Made by a program: the position numbers and the translations under genes. DNA of 64,000 nucleotides from Cryptomeria japonica. Its lineage: Eukaryota; Streptophyta; Pinopsida; Cupressales; Cupressaceae. The number at the start of each line of letters is the position of its first letter. The first letter of the stretch is position 1. The stretch spans positions 620,492,476 through 620,556,475 of the forward strand of contig NC_081408.1 of assembly GCF_030272615.1 (NCBI RefSeq). Reading direction: 5' to 3'. The notes beneath the pieces were generated by a model. It did no database searches. It worked only from the letters and a program-made list of their open reading frames with translations, and was not told the origin of the DNA. This document shows positions 36,196 through 49,327 of this stretch, piece after piece.

Positions 36196-36725
36196 GAGGA
36201 GGATTTTATGAGAAATTGTGTGTGATTGAAGGTCTTTGTGCTCCGATACATGACAGAGCAACGAAACAGAGCAGAGAGACATAACATAGGAAGAATACTA
36301 CTTATGCTTAATCAGAACTACTTTTTGGCATATGTAGATGCTTCTATTTAGTTCAGTCATTCTTGTTATCATTTGTAATCACTTGTAAGTCAATGAGCCT
36401 TCCTCCATGTTGTAGCCCTCTTTGTAACTGAGTAATGAGCTCTAGGCAGTGTGCTTGAATGCATGTGCATTCCCCTCTTGTAATATTATTATACTCGTGT
36501 TAATAATATTATAATGTTGTGGGTTTCAATCCGATCGTGGTTTTCCCCTTTCCGGTTTTCCACATAAAAATTACGGTATTATGGTTTTGTGTTTGTTTAC
36601 ATTCAGTTTTTGCACTTTACTTTTATTCATTTGTATCTGGTGGTTAAAGAACATGTTTAAGAAAGTTGTTAATTGCAGAACATTGATTCACCACCCCTCC
36701 CTCTCAGTGTTCATTGATATTAACA
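35536..36725 (+). mobile_element. Solo copia LTR (LTR F, 1190 bp) with perfect TSD
   Basis: It runs from TGTTGGCAAG to ...GATATTAACA and is flanked by CTGAG on both sides (35531-35535, 36726-36730). Family landmarks: GAGCTCTAGGCAGTGTGC, ATGCATGTGCATTCCC, GGTTTTCCACATAAAAAT and CCACCCCTCCCTCTCAGTG near its end. The orientation is plus. Confidence 0.92.
36147..36203. repeat. GA microsatellite with short AGG run
   Basis: About 22 GA units followed by (AGG)4 inside LTR F. Confidence 0.97.
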
Positions 36726-36730
36726 CTGAG

Positions 36731-38217
36731 ATGGAGACATTATGGGAGTTCATTTTCATACACATGTTGTTGGATTGAAGGTTGAAGAGAAGAATGAGAG
36801 AAGAATTGTATGTTTCATGAAGATAATACAAGCATTGGCCTCTCTTCTTAGTGGAGTTTTCCCCAAAAAGGGTTTTTTTCACATAAATCTTGTGTTGTGA
36901 GATGTTCTTCTTGTGTTGCTAATTTATACTTTGTTATTGTTGCTATCTTGTGGTGAAACAATGTTGATTTCCACGATGTTTTATGTTCATCTAAGATAGG
37001 TTTATTTAGCATGTTAAAGTGGTGGTATTTTTTTGGCATAACAAAGAAGACGAATATTGCAATGATTTTTCACATTAAGACAACTTAATTTTCAGATTTG
37101 CAAACAATCACTTGTTTTTCATTGGGTATGATCTGAGCATTGAATCTCATCAATATTTTATTGAATTAGATATTTTCAATAATTTATAGCAATTTTCCCA
37201 AAATTTGGCCTCAGAGCTTCAAGGGTTTTTCATGGTTTGCATGTGTTTGCATGTGTTTTCATGTGCATGTATGTGAGTTGCATGTACTTTCATGTTGTTT
37301 GCATATACTTACATGTGAAGGATTTATGGTGTTTCGATTATAGATATTCCTTCATTTTGATTGCTTAGCCTAACAAGCTTATGGGAATCAATTAGAAGGA
37401 ATTGTGAATTGTTGGTGGCTCATGGGTTACAATAGATGTTTTGTGTGTTAACATTATTTTACAGAGCTATGAGATTGGAAGTCACGACACCTCAAATGAA
37501 TATTGTCAAATAGATTTATTGTGGGTATTTGATGCTCATGGAGGATCTTGTGTTTTATGGAGTTGATAATGGGTTTGATTCTAGCATAGTAGTGATATGG
37601 AGCTCTGGTTTGGCAATATTTAACTCTCATATTGCATGGTGGTTATGTTCCTTTTTTCATGTGGTCATGTGTAGTGAAAGGGTGTACATGTTAGTTGTGT
37701 ACTTTTAGCTTTGTATTCACATGTGAAAGCATCTACTATTTGGACTACATTATGGAGTGCTTATGTCAGGTTTGTGGTTTCACCCCTTGGTTACATGAAA
37801 GAATTGAATGATTAGCCATTGTTTGTTTGTAAGTTGTGGAGTTGGTTATTTGATAATTTGAAGCTCCTAGACAAATTGATAGTTTTGCAATTTGTCTTGT
37901 TTCTAAAAGCTATGGGTTTGTAGATATATGTTTATCCCATTATTCATATGACATATTTTGATGTCAATGTCTAGATGTTGAAGTGGATTTTAGATTTACA
38001 AAGATGATTTTGCAGGTTTTACATGTTAACTAAAATTTGTGGTATGTAGATATGTGGTAAGATTGTATTCGGGGTGTTTTGGATGAATATAGTTGCAGGT
38101 TTGCATGGATGTTGGGGGTTCTTATTGATCTATGGTCATTCCCATGTGGGTTTGTTTGGTAAATCGGGTCTAGCATTGATCCCAGTGTTTGAGTCTTGGA
38201 AATCCACATGCTATTAT
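36731..38217 (+). mobile_element. Remnant of an older copia element: LTR end, PBS and leader
   Basis: GTTTTCCCC-AAAAAGGGTTTTTTTCACATAAATC at about 36852-36890 is LTR-like. TGGCCTCAGAGC at about 37204 resembles the initiator-Met PBS and is followed by a TTTGCATGTG-rich stretch (37230-37320). Nothing codes for a recognisable protein up to 38217. Confidence 0.45.
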
Positions 38218-38266
38218 TGTTGGCAACAAGGCAACAAACTGAAAAGGAGGGGGGGGGGGGGGGGGG
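38218..38266 (-). mobile_element. Left stub of a minus copia LTR, ending in a 19-G tract
   Basis: TGTTGGCAACAAGG...AACTGAAAAGG and then a G run is the inner end of a minus-orientation LTR. Its continuation (TGGGTGAATCAG...) resumes at 39518 after the plus LTR, so the plus LTR is inserted in the G tract. Confidence 0.8.
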
Positions 38267-39517
38267 TGTTGGGGAGATTATTAGACATTGTTGTTGCCAG
38301 GATATGTTGTTGTAATTGATGTCAACATATTCATGTGATTTACTCTGGTGATTGCAGATTGGGAAGATATTATGATATGATTTTGCAGTTTGTTTATCTG
38401 ATCAGTGCTTTGTAGAGTTCAGTATTTCCTCTGGTATGTTCCGATGTGATCAGACCTTGAGCTGAGTTTTTGGGATATTGTTTGGGATGGTCTTGTGTAT
38501 CTTCATTTCAAATGGTTTGTGATTTGGTGCCCCACAAGTTATCTTTTCTTTGTGACAGTTGTTGTTGTTTTAAGTGTCCCCGAGTCTTAGATGTTGATCG
38601 ATGAAGATTTGATAAGTGGTGTTGGTGTAGCTGTCACTGATGATTCAAACATACTTGTTGGTTTTTCCTAATTGTGTCCTATTATTTTTGATAATCTGCA
38701 TTGATCATTGTGCGAGTTATTGGTGGTTTTCATGAACTGGTGATGATTTTCATGTTATGCGGTATTTCTGGTGGTGTAGTGTGTTGTGGTTGATCTTGGC
38801 ATGATTTCTGGTGGTGTAGTGTGTTTGAGAATTTGATTTAGGTCCATGTTATGCCATGTAAATCCTTATATTGGTTCGGTGGTCGATCTTTGTATCATGT
38901 GATGTAATTTTGTAATTGTGAGTTTAGGGTTTAATCGACCTTGTTGTCAAGGTTGATGATTTGTATATATAGGTGTAATATTCTTGTAATTTAGATATAG
39001 AAGGTGTGTCTACATTATTAGAGACAAGTTTATGTGCGAACAAGGATTCATCCTCCGACAATTGTGATTGGGCAAAGATTGGCATTGCGGAGTAAACAAT
39101 TGTGCTCAACTAGAACTGTAATTAGACATTTGGAGATGTTATTCTTTCAATTCATTTCTTATGGATTGTAGTCTGAATCTTGTTGTAAGTTAGTGAGACT
39201 TCCCTAAGGGTTGTAGCCTTCTGGGTCATTATCTTTTGAGCAGTGAGCTCTAGGCAGTGTGCCTAAATGCATGTGCATTCCCCATTGTAATATTTTCACA
39301 TACTACTACAGAGTATCATCTTACTGTGGGTAGGTTCCCACCGTGGTTTTTCCCTTAACCGGGTTTTCCATGTCAAAATCTTGGTCTTGTGTGTTGTGCC
39401 TTTAATTTGCTTGTTGTTGTAGTTTATTGGATTTGTGTTTGTGATTAAGTTTGTAGATCTGGTGAAAACTGATTCACCCCGCCCCCCTCTTAGTTTTCTT
39501 CATTCTTATTGCCAACA
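38267..39517 (+). mobile_element. Plus copia LTR 1 (1251 bp)
   Basis: It runs from TGTTGGGGAGATTATTAG to ...ATTGCCAACA and is roughly 90% identical by eye to LTR 2 at 40041. It is the same family as LTR A (1249 bp). No PBS follows. No convincing TSD (GGGGG against TGGGT). Confidence 0.88.
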
Positions 39518-40040
39518 TGGGTGAATCAGTTTGCTCACAAACTTTATTCAACTTATAAACAATTTTAGATGTGATAATTAACAATGAAAGCACAAATCAA
39601 TACCATGGTGGGAACCTACCCACAATATGATGGTACCCTATTAGAAGTATATGAAATATTAGATGGGGAATGCACATGAATTCAGGCACACTACCTAGAG
39701 CTCACTGCTCCAAAACAACAAAGGGATACAACCCAGGAAATACTCATTGTCTTACAAAAACATTCAGATTACATCTAGAAGATCATGAACTGATAAAATA
39801 ACATCTCCTCATGCCTGTTTATAGTTCCAGTTAAGCACACAATATGATCTTCTCTGCCACACTTCTTCTTACTTCCAAAAGATCAAAGCATTTGTTCGCA
39901 CACTTATCCGATCACACACATTCAAATGCTCTCATATGATTATTACATATATTTATACATATCATCAACCTATATTACAAGGTTGGCTCAACACACATCA
40001 CAGATTAGAAAGATATAATCACACACACTACAACGTGAGA
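39518..40040 (-). mobile_element. Minus copia LTR 1, truncated
   Basis: It starts at TGGGTGAATCAG, the point just after the G tract, and carries GGTGGGAACCTACCCACAAT and GAGCTCACTGCTCC. It breaks off after CACACACTACAACG, where plus LTR 2 begins. Confidence 0.85.
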
Positions 40041-41295
40041 TGTTGGATTTTGGGGAGATTATTAGACATTGTTGCTGCTAGGATATGTTGTTGTCATAGA
40101 TGTCAACATATTCATGTGATTTACTTCGGTGATTACAGACTGAGAAGATGTTATGATCCAATTTTGCAGTTTGTTTATCTGATCAGTGCTTTGTAGAGTT
40201 CAGTATTTCCTCTGGTATGTTCCGATGTGATCAGACCTTGAGATGATTTTTTGGGATATTGTTTAGGATGGTCTTGTGTATCTTTGTATTAAATGGTTCA
40301 TGATTTGGTGCTCTTCAAGTTATCTCTTCTTCATGACAGTTGTTGTCGTTTAAGTGTTCCTGAGTCTTAGATGTTGATCAATGAAGATTTGATGTGGTGT
40401 TGGTGCAGCTATCATTGATGATTCTAACGTATTTGCTGGTTTTTCCTAATTGTGTCCCATTTTTTTTTATGATCTGCATTGATCATTGTGCGATTTATTG
40501 GTGGTTTTCATGAACTGATGATGATTTTCATGTTATGCAGCATTTCTAGTGGTGTAGTGTATTGTGGTTGATCTTGGCATGATTTCCGGTGGAGTTGAGT
40601 GTTTGGGAATTTGATTTAGGTCCATGTTATGCCATGTAAATCATTATATTGGTCTGGTGATCAATCTTTGTATCGTGTGATGTAATTTTGTAATTATGAG
40701 TTGAGGTTTAACCGACATTGTTGTCAAGGTTGATGATTTGTATATATAGGTGTCATATTCACATAATTTATATATAGAAGGCGTGTCTGCATTATCAGAG
40801 ACGAGTATATGTGCGAACAAGGATTCATCCTTCAACAATTGTGATTGAATAAATATTGGTGTTGCAGAGCAGATAGTTGTGCTTAACTGGAACTGTAATT
40901 AGGCATTTGGAGATGTTATTCTTTTAGTTCATTTCTTATAGATTGTATTTTAAATCTTTTAGTAAGTCAGTGAGACGTCCCCGAGGGTTGCAGCCTTCCA
41001 GGTCATTATCTTTTGAGCAGTGAGCTCTAGGTAGTGTGCCTGAATGCATGTGCACTCCCCATTGTAATATTTTCACATATACTACAGAGCATCATTTTAC
41101 CGTGGGTAGGTTCCCACTATGGTTTTTCCCTTAACTGGGTTTTCCACATCAAAATCTTGGTGTTGTGTGTTGTGCCTTTAATTTATTTATTGTTGTAGTT
41201 TATCAGATTTGTGTTTGTGATTAAGTTTGTAGATCCGGTGAAAATTGATGCACCCCCCTCCCCCTTCTCAGTTTTCTTCATTATTGTTGCCAACA
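40041..41295 (+). mobile_element. Plus copia LTR 2 (1255 bp)
   Basis: It runs from TGTTGGATTTTGGGGAG to ...GTTGCCAACA. It aligns along its whole length with plus LTR 1. Confidence 0.9.
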
Positions 41296-42620
41296 AGGGC
41301 AAATCGGTTTGCTCACAAACTTTATTCAACTTAAACACAATTTTAGATGTGATAACTAACAATGAAAGCACACATCAACACCCCATCAATAACACACATA
41401 ACACCAAGATTTTTGACGTGGAAAACTTGGGCAAGGGAAAGACCATGGTGGGAACCTACCCACAATATGATGATACCCTCTTAGAAGTATATGAAATATT
41501 ACAATGGGGAATGCACATGCATTCAGGCACACTGCCTGGAGCTCACTGCTCCAAAACAACAAAGGGATACAACCCAGGGAAGACTCACTGTCTTACAAAA
41601 ACATTTGGATTACATCCAGAAGATCATGAACTAATAAAATAACATCTCCTCATACCTGGTTACAGTTCCAGTTAAGCACACAATCTGATCTACTTTGCCA
41701 TACTTCTTCACACTTCTGAAAGATCAAAACATTTTTTCACACACTTATCTGATCACACACATTCAGATACACTCGCAAATACATCTCTCATATGATTATT
41801 ACATATATTTATACATATCATCAACCTATATTACAAGGTCGGTTCAACACACATCACAAATTACAAAGATATAATCACACACACTACAACATTAGATGCA
41901 TATCAAAACAATGTCATATAAGACATAGTATGGACCTAAATCACCACCTCGAATACAAAACATCTCCAATAATCATGCCACGAACATCCACAACATGCTA
42001 CAATCATCTGGTCGGCCAAGAACACTGCATAACACAAACATACAAAGGAAATCATCAATCACAAGCACAACGATCAATGCAAACCATCAACAAAAATAGG
42101 ACATGATCTAGAAACATCCACAAACATCATGAATTACACCAAAAACATCTGCACCAACACAACTTACTAGAATCTCCATCATCATTACACTGAACTTCAA
42201 GACCACTAAGTGAACTAACTATCAAACTAAAAGATTCACTTACAAACCTCCAAATCATGAACCATCTAAATTAAGGACACACCAGAATGTCCCAAACACT
42301 CTGACAAATATGAAAACAAAGATATTGCAACATGGAGCAATGTAGAGCAAAATCCAAAACACTGAGCAACACCAAACAACTGAAAAACCAATCTCAATAC
42401 TGGATCTCATAACTTGATCAAATCATCAAGCAAACAACTAAAACCATAACTGAATCAACTAAAGATACTTATCTCAAAACCCTTTAATCTACAACAACTC
42501 ATCTGCAACGCACTGGCTAAACCAACTCACTTAATCTGACTGCAACACTAGAACATGGAGGAATATGTTGAAATCAATGACAACACATTATTCCAGCAAA
42601 CTTCTCAACAATATCCAATA
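41296..42620 (-). mobile_element. Minus copia LTR 2, nearly complete
   Basis: It begins at AGGGCAAATCGG, the same internal point as minus LTR 1, lacking the first 45 or so bp. It keeps TTTTTGACGTGGAAAACTTGG and ends ...CAATATCCAATA (a mutated CCAACA). Confidence 0.87.
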
Positions 42621-44051
42621 ATTCTTGGTTATCTCTATTTTACATGTTATTGATGTGGATTTTATTTGGTAGGTCTTATTCTTGGTCACAATTATTACAT
42701 TGGTATATAAATTGCAATGATAAAATATTTTTTTTTAGTACATGATATAATTTTTCATTTGAATCTTAGTTGTACATAATGACGCATGAGAAGATTAATT
42801 CACTTTTGTGGATTTTTGATAATGATATTGGTCATGATATCATATAAAACTCAATATTACTTTCCATGAGAGCTTTATGTAGCTATATTATATGTTATAT
42901 ATTCTTTGTTTTAAGACTTTGGTTCTAAGTTGTTGTTGTTGTTGTTGTTATAGTGTATAGCGAGACATGGATAATATTTGGTTAGAAGATGGATGGTTTT
43001 TGATGTCATGTGAAGCTCTTGGATTATGTCTTCGTAATGTAGCGAGAGTTTGAAATTTTTGGTTACATTGACAAAGGATCTATGATATCATATCTTCTTG
43101 TGTGGAGATTATGGTTTGACTCCTCCCTTTGGGATCTATTTGTGTTTAGTTCTTTGATTGTGTTCGGGCCATAAAGGATATTCAGTTACAAGATGGTTAT
43201 CACAATGATTTGAGAGCTTGGTTAAATGGTTCTATGGGAGCTTGTGGTAGTGATGTGGATTCACCATTGGATGGTGGATGACCTTCTTCAATGTTCTGTT
43301 GGTGTCTTGAATAGACTCTTAGATTTTGTTTTATATGCAATGAGGGCTCTTTGTCATTTTGGGTTTCATTTACAGGAGATGATTGTCTTTGTATGTTTGG
43401 AGATGTTTTTGGTTTAGAGTATCATTTATATTATGTCATGATGTACTCTTAATTCCAAATTAGAGTGTTGGCATGATGCAATTTCTCTCGAGACCGTGAT
43501 ATGCTCTTTATGATAAATCATGATGTCATGATATGATTCTATACCTAGAAATTTGATAATGGTCTTGTTGGTTGTCTTTAGTTTTGAGTTTTAATCTTTT
43601 ACTTGGAGCTTCATGATTTTGCAAGGTTACATTTGAAGTTGGCATGCAATGATTGGTGGATGGTCATGGAGATTAAAGAGACTTGGGCGAGGCTAGAAGA
43701 TCTCTTATTTATGGGATCATGTATTGAGATAGTTACTCTTTAATGATGATTTGAATAGAAAGACCAAGCAACCTACACCTAGTTATGGGTGTGAATCCAT
43801 TGTGGGCTTGAAGAGAAGATTGCCCTTTAATATAATATTCTAATGCTTAGAGTTGTGTGCATAGGATAATCTTTAATCCCACTCCCAGTCTACGTGGTAG
43901 GTCAATGATTTGAGAGGTATTTCTCACTTGAATATCATATGCATTCTTATTTTGTATCACATCTTCTCAAATGAGTTAAGCATTGGATATAGATGAATTG
44001 TTTTGTGGCTTTGGGCATATTTCCTATATTGTTGGAATGAATGGTGTGTTT
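42621..44051. other. Gene-free stretch
   Basis: No protein homology. A short (GTT)n run lies near 42932. It continues beyond G2 at 48950, since G2 is inserted at the GATCT site. Confidence 0.5.
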
Positions 44052-44056
44052 GATCT

Positions 44057-47000
44057 TGTAATGCCCGCCAAAATACCGTAGAGAAATAAACCAAAATCTA
44101 CTAACAAAAAGAGAGATTTTTTCTTTTCTTTTACGATAACCTTTACAATTACATTATTACTAGTATTTATCAGTGCAACGTTACTACCATTATTTATCAA
44201 TGCATCATTAATTATATACATGAATACATAAATCAGTAAGAACATAACCATAGAATCATATTACGCAAGCGAAACATCTATTTAATCATTAACACAACTA
44301 CATAAAAAAACCATATAATGCATCTTCATTCCCTAGGGTATCTCAACGTCACTACTTGACATTAAACTAACACATCCCATATCCATCTAGAACACCATAA
44401 ACTATCATCCAACAAAACATTTATTTCCCATGCAACTATGATAAAACATTAACACGTATGTATAACTCTATTCCCTTCCATACTCTTTCTAAGGTTCATT
44501 TTTAAGTACCAATCGAATTTTTCTAATACCCGTCTTTACTCATTCGAACACTTAACACATCAAGAATACCATCCATATCCATATGCAATATCATAGCAGC
44601 AAGTACTTATCTACATCCAAATAGGGTTCAAATCTACTAAACAGGTTCGAGAGTCATATGATTTTAAAAGAATAAATACAATCTAATATTTCAATCCCCT
44701 AATTTAAACATAGGATTTTATTCTCAACATGATAAACATATCTATAGCGTGAACCACATACCAATACATAATCTTATAACAATAGCAATAGCATAGTTCT
44801 TCTATATCAAGTTCATTTACATAAGAGCACATGGAGTAAGCACAAAGTCTCTTTGCTACATCCCATCTTAATAATACAAGTTACATAGACACATATTCAT
44901 ATTCCTCATTTACAAGACATTGTAATATGGTAACAACTCTAATACATAGAAATCAACACCAAAGGACAACCGCATAATAAAGAGCCATATTTCCATACAA
45001 ACCACAACTACTCCCTTAACTTCCATATCTCAAGATATCTAACATTGGAGATTAACATCTTTCAAATCAAGGCATATATGATAGCTAACATAATCAATAC
45101 CATCCACAAAATATACTCAAGACATAATATGCATATCTCTAAATCATTTAATTCCTTTATAATCAATAACAACATCTACAATAGAATATCTATTTACAAC
45201 AATATTATTCAATACATTTCATTCAGAAATCATCCTACTACATGTTCTCAATATGTTGATTACATAGTCTTCTTTATATTTCCATCTTTCACAACACATG
45301 ATTTCAATTCTGATTACACAAATATGCTCCAAGAATCCAAACTCATGATGAGATGCTATAGATCCAAATCCATGCACGCTAACATCCAAGAAGAATATCC
45401 CAATGGTAGAAGGTATAAAACCACCCGACCATGTGGAACCAAATAGGAACCACCCTCTATGCTAGGAGATGACATAAGGTTTAAACTCACACTCAAGACC
45501 TAAGCTAACAACTAACAACCATAGGATACAACATGACACTACAAGACTCCAACATAAGAATATAACATCAAAATACATCACATGGCTAAATCAAAGCAAT
45601 CAACCTCCAGAGGCACAATCAACAACAATGCATATGGATAATGGACACATGTGGGGTAGAGTGTCATTGCATGCTAACCTCATGTGGCATCCGTATCCAC
45701 CTTGGAGTTACTCAAGGGAGATCGGGTATACTGCTCCAATGGTCTTTCCAATCTAGGATCCCAAAACCATCACCTTGGGTCCATCCAATTGGGGTATACA
45801 ACAACATATTCTTTATCTTGATTAGGTGAATTCCTAATTACCCAACCCACTAATCAATTATTAATAATGCTACCACTTGCAAATTAAACCATAAACTCTT
45901 CATGTGGTTCCATAGGTCTAGACCCCCTTCCTAGAGATCTAGTGCTCATAACCTAGGTCCAACACATGCAAGAGCCCACTCTCCCAAACACGGACCAAGA
46001 CCATGGGGTAAAAACATAACAAGATACATCTTACAACAACATGAAACTCAACATGGGAAGCATCCAAAAATCATTACAAAACTGATACAACTGAATTATA
46101 AAGATAGCCATCAACATACAACCAAGAGCCACTTAACAAGGATCAAGCCATAAGCGCATAATGCCAAAATGCAATAATAAAGAGAGCCTTAAGAATGTCA
46201 AATATACTTAAATAGGGGTAATACATGAATCCAATAACATAGAATGATCCTCCACAATGAGGCACAACGTAACCTCTCGTTGGAGCTACAATTAACCATC
46301 CTCAACATCAACGAATCACTCAACTTGATGGAGCAACATATCAAAACCTCAACAGACAAGCACAAAACTACTTGTCGGAGCCCAAAAGGATTCACAAATA
46401 TCACAAATGAATGGAACAGTGCCCCAAACCCATCAATCATAACAAAAAAAAGCCTCAGGAATAAATACCAAGCAGAGAAATCAACCGAGGGAATCAAAGC
46501 CAACCCAAAAATCTGTTGACACTACTTTGGTGCTATTGAATCCCATAGTAGCGCTATTGAAACAAGGGACCAACTCATGGAAAACGAGATACATAGATAC
46601 CCAAATTTGCCCAGATTCGGTTACGAGCCTTACAATGGCATAAATACGACCAAGAAATTACTAAAAGCCAATAAGAAACCAAAACAAAGCCTTGTTAAGG
46701 CCAACGATACAACACATACAAGAATTCCAACTTATACTGACAATAACTTGCACATAAATGATTACAGACATAGCCACTCTCGATCTAATCAAACCAAATG
46801 GACACAAGATAGGGTATGCAACAATAAATAAACCTCACAAAACCAACCGTTACCACAATGCATTCAACATATCAACATACACAAATGCCCTTTTCCGACA
46901 ATACAACACACAGATTCATAAAATCATATATAAATATTTTCCCAAAATATTACACCCAATTACTGATAATAGAATAATCATTCATTCCTAAATCTCCCCA

Positions 47001-48944
47001 AACAATCTTTTAGCAGCCATGAAGAAAACATCTCTTTTCAAAAATCAAAATGCAATAATGGAAAAAGATCTCCAACCTAAAAGTAGAGAGATGGTAATGC
47101 GGTCATAGAAGAGAAAAAATCCAAACCAACAAGCTTTACAAAATTCAACTCAACCAAGCAATTCTCCCTCTAAGCAATTCTAAAATCCAAAAGTCATAGA
47201 AAGATATCCATACGCACACCCACAAAAATGCTCACAAAGCGAATAAATAGAATCTCATTCAAAATTACAGAAGAATATCTTCCAATCAAAATATTCTAAT
47301 AAATATATTCTATACCAACCCCTACTAAAAATTGAGGTAAGAATATAAAACAATATTATTCACTCACCCTCAAATCTCAACCAATAAAATAATAGGGTAG
47401 GTATAAACATAATATTTAATTACTCAAATAGTAACAAGAAAATGTAATAATAATATAATAAATAATAATAATAAATTAAAGCCCAATAAAATAAATGAAA
47501 GATAATATAAATAAATGCTCCAATTAACTATAAACCACAATAATATAAATAAAAAAACAAACAATTAAATAACATTATCCTCACAATCACAACTCCCAAG
47601 AGGGTCAATCATAACAAGGGGTAGGTACATGAATAATAGCAAATAAATAAATAAATAATCAAAACAATAAATAGTTGGATAAACAATAAATAAATAAATA
47701 AATGTACGGACAAACATAAATACCCATCCAGTAACTAAACAATAAATAAATAAATAAATAATAATCCAATAAATCAAAAGCTCAAATAATAAATCAAAAC
47801 TAATATAAATAAATATTAAATAACCAATAAATAGATGAGCCAAAAATAAATAAATAGATAAACAATAAACAAATAATTAAATGTACAGATACATATAATG
47901 CTCTAGCCAATATAAGTTAAACTCGATAGTATAAATATCTCCCACGTACATATAAAATAATCAAATAAATAATAAATAAATAAATGGATGTACTGATAAG
48001 CATAAATACTCAACTAATATAATTCCACCAATTAATTATTAATTAATTATAAACTCCTAGTAAATAAATATATATAAATATATTGTATTCGTACTAACCA
48101 TTATTTAATAATTTACGTCAATGGCTATATGTAGTAATTGATTAATTAATTTCCACAATTTTAAATAACCAATAAAATATAAATCCATAAAATAAACATT
48201 AATGAGTAATAATTTTCCAATAATAATAATCACGCATTAATTTATTAAATATTAATGTCATCTATTGATTTAATTTAATATCTATAAACTATATAAATCG
48301 ATTAATTATTAATTAATAAATAATCACAAACTCACAAGGCAACCCGACATAAGGTTGAATAACATACCACATGACGCAGACCAATGACTCAAGCCAAGAC
48401 ACTAATTAACAAGGATACCAACTTAAGCCTAGAGTATGAGAGGGAAACACATGCCATCTCCAACAACTTGCCATTGAGATAAAGACACGCTCAGACCTGT
48501 GAGACCAGGTGGAGTCGATGTCTGGTACCTGCAATCCTGCATCCAACACTAAACACAATACAACATATGCACAATACATATACATCATAAATGATCAAGC
48601 AAGTGATAGAGAATCGCAACGTCATATCGTGCTCGCAATGAGTGGTATGACATCATCTCTAATCACGAAGACACTAGAAGATAATCACAAACATCGTAGC
48701 ATCAACGCAATCATCATAATCATAGAGTAGGGTTAGCATAATCATACTGTCATCAAAATCCCATAAGCAATATGATCCATCATGAATAATGATCAAATAT
48801 AGATCCATCATCATATCCAATACAATCATGAAATAGGGCTAGTACATAACATGATACCATCAAATCATCATAAAGTAGACTAAGCTAGATCAATATATTC
48901 CTTTGATGTACAAAAGACAAGATAAATCAAGGAGGGGCACTACA
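44057..48944 (-). mobile_element. G2: 4.89 kb solo-LTR-like insertion, relative of G1
   Basis: It runs from TGTAATGCCCGCC to GGAGGGGCACTACA, flanked by a perfect 5-bp repeat GATCT (44052-44056, 48945-48949). The reverse complement begins TGTAGTGCCCC, like G1's TGTAGTACCCC. A segment near 48430-48550 (minus: GCAGGTACC...CACCTGG...CACAGGTCTGAGCG) lies at the same distance from that end as its G1 counterpart. The interior has no coding domain but a long TAAA/TAATAA-rich tract (47400-48300). Confidence 0.85.
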
Positions 48945-49327
48945 GATCTCCCTTTAGTACGAGAGGTTTACATTTATTGCTTCCATGTTTTCATTATTTT
49001 TTGAAGGTTAGATGTTGATATCCTTTCAATTTAGAAATGGCAAAGGAGATCTTACTTTACACAACTTGGTACATATTAGTGTGGAACAAGGATATGATCT
49101 ATTTTTTTCAGGTTCTCTCTTTGCTCTTGTTCATCTTCCTGGATATTTAGATTCATATGGTCGAGTTTGAAGAACTTGGGAGAGCTATGGAGACTAGTGG
49201 TGAGAGAGGTATTGCATCATATTTGTTTGTAGGATTTGTAGGTTAGTATATGTTTCTTTGACACTATGTGATAGAGGAATTAGCCACATCCTCTATGTCA
49301 AGTACTGTAGATAGACTTGATATGATT
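48945..49327. other. Flank between G2 and the next LTR
   Basis: No coding or element signal was recognised. It is the continuation of the sequence left of G2. Confidence 0.45.

Noticed and set aside
36091-36287. Two minus ORFs rich in Leu-Ser repeats
   Set aside because: They are translations of the GA microsatellite inside solo LTR F.
40041-42620. A plus and a minus LTR as the two LTRs of one element
   Set aside because: LTRs of one element must be direct repeats. These are inverted and abut without PBS, PPT or interior.
47400-48300. Satellite or centromere-like AT repeat
   Set aside because: It is irregular TAAA/TAATAA simple sequence inside G2, without a fixed long period.
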